In this document: piece after piece, positions 1 through 5,013 of the stretch
How the letters are laid out: every line of letters begins with the position of its first letter
Position numbering within the stretch: the first letter of the stretch is position 1
Assembly: GCA_016789625.1 (NCBI GenBank)
Contig: JAEUQS010000514.1
Location: forward strand, 1-5,013
DNA from: Acidobacteriota bacterium
Lineage (GTDB): Bacteria; Acidobacteriota; Thermoanaerobaculia; UBA5066
Reading direction: 5' to 3'
Length of the DNA stretch: 5,013 bases
The notes under the pieces: model-generated
The model's input: only the letters and a program-made list of their open reading frames with translations
Database searches by the model: none
What the model was told of the DNA's origin: nothing
Position numbers and translations under genes: made by a program

Positions 1-3000
1 CGAACCCGCCGGCCGTGCAGCTGGTGAATCCCCCCGCCGCGCCGGACGGCCTCCTCGCGGCCTCGACGAGCTACTCGCTCGTGCCTGTCCTCACCCAGCT
101 CGACGGCGCCACTGCGATGAACCCGGCCGGCGATGCCGACCGCGTCGAGTACTTCCTCGCGGCCCCGGGCCAGCCCGATCAGGCCGCCGCAACACCTGTC
201 GCGATCGCGCGTACGTGGCCCTTCGCGTACTCGTTCGTCGCGCCCTACGCCGGGAACGGCACCGATCCGTGGCCGTACTCGGTGTGGGCGCAGGCCGTCG
301 ACACGAGCCAGAACCGCAGCGCGCTCGTGCGCCTGCCGCTCCAGGTGCTGCCGAACCGGCCGCCGGCGATCGGCGCGGTCGGAGCCTCGGCCGTGGCGCC
401 AGTCATGGGCACGTTCTACGCCGGGTCCCTGGTGCGGGCGACGCTCACGGGCCTCGACGATCCCGACGCCGCCCAGCTCACCGTTTCCGTCGAGCTCCGC
501 CGCGAGAACGACTCCGGGCCCGCCCTCGACGCCCCCGCGGCGCGTCTCATCTCACGTCCCGCGGGCGGTTGGTCGCAGCTCAGCGCTCCGGTTTTCGATC
601 TCAGGATTCCGGTCACTCTCGCCGAGGGGACCGCGCTTCTGGCTCGCGCGCGGGTCGTGGATCCGCAGGGTGCGAACGCCACGAAGGACAGCCCCGTGTT
701 CGCGATCGCCGACGATGCGACGCCGCCGGCCGCCAACGGCCTGGTGGTCAGGCTCTCGCCCGCGGGCACCGCGGTTTCCCAGCTCACGATTGGGCAACGA
801 TTCACGGTGGAGTTCCGGGCGCGCGATGCGGAGACGGCGGTGCGAACGGTGTCCCTGGCGTTCTCGGGTACCTTCGCGACACCGGTGCCGGCGACGCTCG
901 TCGCGGGCACGCCCGACATCTACCGGACGGCCGAGATCGTGGTTCCGGTCGGGATCCCGCCCGCCGGGGTCGATGTCACGCTGACGGCCTCCGCGGAGGA
1001 TCAGGGCGGCAACACGCAGCAAACGACGGCCCTCGTACGGGTCGCGCCGACGGCCGATCCCACGGCGCCGCAGGCACAGTGGCTGTCGCCCTGGGAAGGG
1101 GCGCCCTGGCCGTCGGGCTACACCTCGGTGATCTCGCCGGGCGCCGGCACCGCGCTCCTTCTGAGGCTTCGGGCGACCGACAGGGACTCGGTTTCCGGCA
1201 ACGACGTTCCGGGCAGCATCGTCTCGGTACAGGTGAAGGGTCCCGCCGATCGGCTCGGCACCTTGTCGTCGACGTTCACGGACGCCACGCTCTTCTCGGG
1301 AACGGGGATCGGCGAGGGGCTCTATCAGGCGTTCTGGCGCGTCCCGAACGACGTGCCCGAGGGTACGACCCTGCGCTTCCTCGCCCGCGTGACCGACACG
1401 GGCGGGAACGCGACCGAGACGTACGTTCAGATGAGCGCCACCCGGCCTCGCAGGGTCTACGAGGGCACGGTGACCGCCGTTCCCGATTCCGATGTGCTCC
1501 CGGCGCCGGCTGGGGCTGAGGACGCGCCCCTCTTCCTGCTCGACGGCGCCACGGTGAGCCTCACGCCTCTCGCGACCGGCGTGCCGCGGGCGTTCGGAAG
1601 CATCGTGCTCCTGACAGGAGCGCTCGAGCCCCTCACGCCCAGGCCTTCGATCCTCACCGCTCCCGAGATCACGTCGTTTGCGTCTGCCGTGCTCTTCCAG
1701 CCGCTCGACCTGACGGTCACGCAGCTCCTCGGCATCGGGCACGGAAGCCGTGTCGACCTCTCGGGCCGTGGGCTGCTGGGCGGGCTCGGCGCCCAGTTCG
1801 TGGCGCTCCCCGGAGAGGTCGCGTCCGGTGGCCGCGCAGGCGGCTCCCACGGTGGACTCGGGGGCGTCACCGTCTCGGCGGGCGGGGGCGTACCGGGAGG
1901 CATCACAGACTCCGTGAGGGATCCCGCACTGCCCGGCGGCGGTGGCGGCGCGGGCGTTCTCCTGGCAGGCGGAAACGGCGGGGGCGTGGTGCGGATCGAC
2001 GGCGAGGGCGCCGTGCTCGCGCTGTATGGAGACCTGCTGGCGGACGGGCAGTCGCGCACCGAGGGCGGAGACGGCGGCGGGGGCGCGGGCGGCGCGATCA
2101 GGCTGCGCGTTCGGCGGGTCGAGGGCCGGGGCACAGTCTCGGCCCGGGGTGGGAACGCGGTGGGCGCCGGAGGCGGCGGGGGAGGCCGCGTGTCGCTGTC
2201 CACGGTCGAGCCTTCGACGGGTCCGCTGCCCATCTCGTTTTCGGCGAGCGGCGGGCGGGACGGGGGCAGCGCGGGCAGGGACGGCGGCGCGGGCACGGTC
2301 CTCGTCGAGAGGCGGGATGCCGTGAGCGGCCTGCCCGTAGCGCCCGCGGCGCTCTCCCTCGCCGCTCTCGGGGGACGCGCCGCTGAGCTGACGCCGCTGC
2401 CCGGAATGGGAAGCGGCGCCGGAACCGGTTTCACCCCGGCGGCCGTCTCGAATGTGGATCTGGCCGGCTCCTCGCTGCGCGCCACGGGCGTCGGCGTGCG
2501 GGCTTCTCTGGCCGGCGAGCGCGTGCTCGTGACCGATCCAGCCGCGCCCGGAGGCCCGGTCACGTGGGAGCTGCCGGTCTCTCAGCAGACGTTCGTGACT
2601 GGCACAGGTGCCGCCGGAACGGCGACGCACTCCACCCGCCTCTCCCTGTCGCCGTCTCTCGCGACGACGACGGCGCTCACGGCCGTGAGGGATGCTCTTC
2701 TCGCGGGCCGCGCCGTGCACGCCGTCGGGCGCTCGCGCTTCGGTACCGTGGAGGTCGCCAGCGGCGCCCGGCTCGTTGCCGAGGACGACCTCGAGGCCGG
2801 GCTCGTCGATCCTCCGGCTCTCAACAGTCGCGCCTCGCTCTCGATCGACGCCAGCTCGCGGGCCCTCCTCCGGGGCGAAGGCCCGCTGATCGCGACGACG
2901 ACGGCCGTGCCCGCTCCCGGCTCGGCGATCGATGCCAACACAACGATCTCCCTCGCCTACGGCGTGACGGATCCGGTGGGCCTCTCTCTCGTCGAAACCA

Positions 3001-5013
3001 CGTGGTCTCTCGGCACCGGAACCCAGACCACGGTTCTCGACGAAGCGCTCCAGCTCACCAGCGGGCCGCTCTCTCTCGTCGTGCCGCCCACACAGCCGGC
3101 GGGTCCCGTGTCGTACCGCGTCCGCGCCGTGGATCGCGCCGGCCGGGTCGCGGACCTGACCCACACCTGGACCGTTCGGGCCGACACCGTTCCGCCGGCC
3201 CTCCTGTCGCTCGACCTCGTTCCCTCCGCGGTGAACGACGCGTACCTCTCGGGGGACGTCGTCACGATCACGGTTCGCGCTTCCGACAACGTCGCCGTGA
3301 AGCGAATTCGCATGACGCTCGACGGACAGACCCGGGACTTCTCGTCGACCATCGCCACCTTCGTCTTCACGGCGCCACCCGTCGCCGCCCAGACGCCCTT
3401 CGTCCTGAGCGTCGAGCTCCTCGACTATGCGGGCAACACGACTCCGGTAACGCGCACGCTGCAGGTCTCGCCCGCTGGGGGCCCCGGCGCGCCCGTGGTG
3501 CGCATCGACTGCCCGTCGAGCGGCGCGCTCCTGCCCTCGGGCTATGCCGCGTTCGCCATCCAGGCGACGGCCACCGACGACGTCGGGGTCGCACGCGTCG
3601 AGTTCCTGAGGGAAGGCGAGACGACGCCGTTCTCCACGAAGACGCCGGTCTCGGGCAACCCGCCGACGTTCGTCGCGACCTCGGATCCCATCGCCCTGCC
3701 CGCGGTTTCCCAGCTCACCACCGTGAGGTTCCGCGTGCGCGCCGTCGACGGCACGACCGCTTCCTCGGAGCGCGTGGTCGAGATCCGGGTGGTGCCCGGG
3801 ACCGTGGACCTCCTCGCGGCCGGGCCGAACGACTGGAGCGCGCTCGCGAACCAGATCGCGGTGCTGCGCTCGGGCACGCTGGTCCTCGACCAGCCGCGCA
3901 CGTTCGGCGGCCTCATCGTCCTGCGGGGCGCCCAGATCACTCACTCCCCGGCCGACGCACTGGGTACCCAGCGGCTCGACGTCGCGACTCCCGGAGATCT
4001 CTACGTCGAGTGCGGCGCCGCTCTCGACGTGACGGCCAAGGGCTGGCCGGCGCAGACCTCCCAGCCGGGCATCGCCCCCGCAACCCTCGGCAGCGGCGGG
4101 AGTCACATCGGTCGGGGCGGGCAGGATTCCGGGGCGCCGGGCGCCACGTACGGCAGCGTCAGGCGGCCCGACGAATACGGCGGCGGTGGCGGTTCGGCCG
4201 GGACCCGCGGCGGAGGTCGCATTCGGCTGTCGGCGGGCACCCTCCAGCTCGACGGATCGCTCCTCGCCAATGGAGGTGACGCGACCAACACGGGTGCCGG
4301 AGCCGGGGGCTCCGTGCTCGTGACGGCGACGAACGTCTACGGCAATGGCGCCCTCCGCGCTCGAGGCGGTGGCGGGATTCCGCAGGCCGGCGGCGGAGGA
4401 GGCGCGATCGCCGTCGAATACGCGGGCTCGGCGGCGGGTCTGTGGACCTCGCTCGCTTCGGCGTCCGGTGGCCAGCAATCCACGACCCGATCGCGCAACG
4501 GGGGAGCAGGCAGCGTCCTCGTGCTTGGTCCGGCGACGCCGCTGGGCTCACTGACCGTCGAGAACGGCCCGGTGCCGTCGTCGCAGGGCGGCGATCTGCC
4601 GTCGCTCGGCTCGGGTGTGGCGCAACCGGGCTCGGGCGGAACAACGCTGGTCACCGACCGACTCACGGACGTACCGGCATCCTTCGCGGGTCATCACGTC
4701 GAGATTCGGGCCGCGACGGGTGCCGTCGAAGGCCTCTACGCGATCTCGACGGCGGCGAACGGAATCACCGGGAAGACGCTGCTTCTGATACCCGTGAGCG
4801 GCGGAGCGCCGGCCTCCGTGGATCCTGGCGACCTGTGGCAGGGCGTGAATGCCTTCGACAGCGTTCAGATCTCCTCGTCGCTGGCCTCGGGGGATCCGGT
4901 GCGAACGGGGACGGCCTCCCTCTCGGGACCCATCGCATCCGGCCCGGATGCCACGACCATTCCCGCGGCCTTCACAGCGGCGGCGGCCACGATCGAAGGG
5001 CGCGTCTCGGCGA
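1..5013 (+). CDS. Giant modular extracellular protein: Ig-like domains alternating with glycine-rich beta-solenoid-like blocks (internal fragment)
   Basis: The frame beginning at base 3 is open for 1670 codons to base 5012. Both termini lie outside the window, so no signal peptide, start or sorting signal can be seen. The translation reads as real protein throughout: hydrophobic and polar residues alternate as in beta strands, Ig-like hallmarks recur at about 100-130 residue spacing, and two glycine blocks match each other. The competing frames give low-complexity Arg/Pro/Ser/Gly strings. Order: Ig-like domains at residues 1-480, glycine block 1 with its lead-in at 481-768, spacer 769-963, Ig-like domains 964-1266, lead-in and glycine block 2 at 1267-1507, spacer 1508-1670. 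There are only two cysteines (C1170 and C1337), very few lysines, and no evident membrane segment or catalytic motif. From general knowledge, proteins of this style are secreted or surface-exposed structural or adhesive fibres. The exact role is unknown. I see no frameshift. Confidence is high for the gene and frame, low for function. Confidence 0.94.
3..1442 (+). other. First Ig-like array: four beta-sandwich domains (residues 1-480)
   Basis: Four domains of about 115-130 residues follow each other, the first cut by the window edge: residues 1-117, 118-238, 239-353 and 354-480. Proline-rich linkers separate them (PNRPP at 117-121, DDATPP at 237-242, ADPTAP at 351-356). Near its C-terminal end each carries the penultimate-strand motif of bacterial Ig-like domains, an alternating strand followed by Asp and then often a Gly-Asn turn: AQAVDTSQN (D100), ARVVDPQGAN (D220), SAEDQGGN (D333) and ARVTDTGGN (D465). 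Such domains act as spacers or adhesive units in secreted proteins. Domain 4 has an insertion with an acidic loop around D393-D401. Boundaries are by eye and could be off by several residues. The exact Pfam family is not assignable without a profile search. Confidence 0.75.
1443..1730 (+). other. Lead-in to glycine block 1 (residues 481-576)
   Basis: This beta-rich segment joins Ig-like domain 4 to the first glycine block. It opens with an Arg/Pro-rich stretch (TRPRRVYEGT, from residue 480) and then has LFLLDGATVSL (510-520) and FGSIVLLTGA (531-540). The second matches FGGLIVLRGA (1301-1310) in the corresponding position before block 2, and LDGATVSL resembles RSGTLVLD (1289-1296). The pattern of a strand naming a hidden layer and then a 'focal' strand is what one expects of the first coils of a solenoid. 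It is about 25 residues longer than its counterpart before block 2. No enzyme motif is seen. Confidence 0.6.
1731..2306 (+). repeat. Glycine-rich beta-solenoid-like block 1 (residues 577-768)
   Basis: Glycine dominates, with short strands spaced by Gly runs. In order: an entry motif SRVDLSGRG (582-590); GGSHGGLGG (613-621); SVRDPALPGGGGG (637-649); unit a, GGGVVRI to LLADG (659-682); unit b, GAGGAIRLRV to ARGGN (694-718); unit c, AGGGGGGRVSLS to SASGG (722-751); and a closing GAGTVLV (762-768). Each of units a-c is about 28-40 residues and pairs a Gly run with two alternating strands, as in parallel beta-helices or flat glycine sheets. I recall the same style (SGGSHGG, then GAIRL, then ISANGG-like turns, then GGAGT) in giant secreted proteins of diverse bacteria, but I cannot name a Pfam family. 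The DNA here is GGC/GGG-rich and contains a 15-bp stretch at 1934-1948 that recurs at 4178-4192 in block 2. Confidence 0.8.
2307..2891 (+). other. Beta-rich spacer after glycine block 1 (residues 769-963)
   Basis: About 195 residues without Ig-like hallmarks separate block 1 from the next Ig-like array. Recognisable points are LPGMGSG (799-805), the alternating stretch SLAGERVLVTD near the middle, and FGTVEVASGARLVAEDDL (913-930). The first matches LPSLGSG (1532-1538) and the last resembles FDSVQISSSL (1618-1627) after block 2, so this is the same kind of module. It is about 34 residues longer than its counterpart, measured from the closing VLV to the Phe of the F-x-S/T-V motif (145 against 111 residues). 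The repeated strand-turn pattern suggests the solenoid continues or caps here. Function unknown. Confidence 0.55.
2892..3800 (+). other. Second Ig-like array: three beta-sandwich domains (residues 964-1266)
   Basis: Three domains of about 100 residues: 964-1060, 1061-1160 and 1161-1266. Linkers are ADTVPPA (1060-1066) and a Gly/Pro stretch ending at P1164. The late-strand motif appears as VRAVDRAGR (D1044), VELLDYAGNT (D1141) and VRAVDG (D1249). Domains 6 and 7 also carry the early motif SDNVAVKRIRM (D1095) and TDDVGVARVEF (D1192-F1201), in which an Asp-Asn/Asp turn precedes a strand. That motif is typical of the bacterial Ig-like domains often annotated as Big_7 or similar; this assignment is from memory of the family pattern, not a search. 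C1170 lies in the first strand of domain 7. The array parallels the four-domain array upstream but has one domain fewer within the window. Confidence 0.8.
3801..4013 (+). other. Lead-in to glycine block 2 (residues 1267-1337)
   Basis: After the last Ig-like strand (EIRVVPG, 1260-1266) comes a segment with VLRSGTLVLD (1287-1296), FGGLIVLRGA (1301-1310) and RLDVATPGDLYVEC (ending at C1337). The strands alternate hydrophobic and polar residues and are separated by tight Gly turns. It is the shorter counterpart of residues 481-576. In proteins of this style that I recall, a similar strand series (a 'TLTLDG', then 'FANLTLSGGA', then 'LTVDATSSIDVSGKG' pattern) regularly precedes the glycine block, which supports treating this as the start of the solenoid rather than a separate domain. 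Confidence 0.65.
4014..4523 (+). repeat. Glycine-rich beta-solenoid-like block 2 (residues 1338-1507)
   Basis: This is the second copy of the glycine block. In order: ALDVTAKGW (1340-1348); GGSHIGRGG (1365-1373); YGSVRRPDEYGGGGG (1383-1397); unit a, GGGRIRLSAGTLQLDG to LLANGG (1403-1425); unit b, GAGGSVLVTA to ARGGGG (1433-1458); unit c, AGGGGGAIAVEY to SASGG (1462-1490); closing GAGSVLV (1501-1507). Units b, c and the closing motif sit exactly 739 residues after their partners in block 1. This copy is closer to the general consensus I remember than block 1 is (for example, the Tyr-Gly-Ser before the PxxxGGGGG turn is intact). Sequence between anchors has diverged freely, so this is an old duplication or a family-wide module rather than a recent copy. 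Confidence 0.8.
4524..5012 (+). other. Beta-rich spacer after glycine block 2, running off the right edge (residues 1508-1670)
   Basis: The counterpart of residues 769-963. It has GSLTVENGPVP (1515-1525), LPSLGSG (1532-1538), a strand set SFAGHHVEIRA in the 1560s-1570s, a hydrophobic strand KTLLLIPV, and FDSVQISSSL (1618-1627). The block-1 spacer reaches its next Ig-like domain about 50 residues after its equivalent Phe (F913 to about 964). The window ends 52 residues after F1618, so it stops about where another Ig-like domain would be expected. No stop codon occurs, so the protein continues. Confidence 0.55.

Noticed and set aside
1179..1205. Calcium-binding loop (dockerin or EF-hand type) at residues 393-401
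   Set aside because: The acidic loop has D393, D395, N400 and D401 but not the DxDxDG spacing with the downstream acidic residue those sites need. A simple Ig-loop insertion is sufficient.
133..1519. Overlapping plus-strand frames at 133-984 and 215-1519
   Set aside because: Both are Arg/Ser/Pro/Gly-rich shadows over the first Ig-like array. They share no motif with any family I recognise and are explained by high GC content.
1824..2300. PE_PGRS-type mycobacterial protein or collagen-like repeat
   Set aside because: The glycine run lacks the regular GGAGG-type tandem of PE_PGRS and the strict Gly-X-Y triplets of collagen. It instead has spaced beta strands and occurs next to Ig-like domains.
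1457..2563. Minus-strand frame of 368 codons rich in proline
   Set aside because: The proline runs are the reverse-strand reading of the glycine codons (GGN read antisense as proline-rich) in glycine block 1, not a proline-rich protein.
1934..4192. GGC-rich DNA repeats as a mobile element or CRISPR signature
   Set aside because: The matching stretches (for example 1934-1948 and 4178-4192) encode glycine runs in frame. There are no regular spacers, no inverted ends and no target-site duplication.
2564..4279. Plus-strand open frame of 571 codons
   Set aside because: It is out of phase with the continuous frame. The product is Arg/Gly/Pro-rich with no beta-strand periodicity or known motif, while the overlapping frame has clear Ig-like and glycine-block motifs.
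552..4478. Minus-strand open frame of 1308 codons as a real gene
   Set aside because: It lies in exact codon register over the + strand gene and is open only because the gene almost never uses TTA, CTA or TCA. Its start is a TTG within glycine block 2, and its translation is an Arg/Gly/Ala-rich string with no domain pattern.

Overview
This window lies wholly inside one very large protein-coding gene on the + strand. Reading from base 3, all 1670 complete codons are open up to the right edge. There is no start codon region, no stop and no intergenic DNA, so both ends of the gene lie outside the window. Residue n of the fragment begins at base 3n, which makes it easy to convert the residue positions given below.

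The protein is an extracellular-looking mosaic. Its layout is: (1) four Ig-like beta-sandwich domains (residues 1-480); (2) a lead-in and a glycine-rich block that looks like a flat or helical beta-solenoid (481-768); (3) a beta-rich spacer (769-963); (4) three more Ig-like domains (964-1266); (5) a second lead-in and glycine-rich block (1267-1507); (6) a second spacer running to the right edge (1508-1670). The two lead-in/glycine-block/spacer sections are diverged copies of one another. At least ten short anchors occur in the same order in both, 705 to 770 residues apart and exactly 739 apart through the core. The gene therefore appears to be built from a super-repeat of about 2.2 kb.

The DNA is strongly GC-rich, with third positions almost all G or C. 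Lysine and cysteine are very scarce (two Cys in 1670 residues). This fits a secreted or surface protein of a high-GC Gram-negative bacterium such as a myxobacterium or an acidobacterium. That placement is an inference from composition and from the general distribution of such giant proteins; no taxonomic marker is present.

No RNA gene, promoter, ribosome binding site, terminator, insertion sequence, CRISPR array or attachment site can be supported. The long open frames in other phases, including an antisense frame of 1308 codons, are by-products of codon bias. The function of the protein is not known from sequence; a structural role as a long surface or matrix fibre is the most natural guess.
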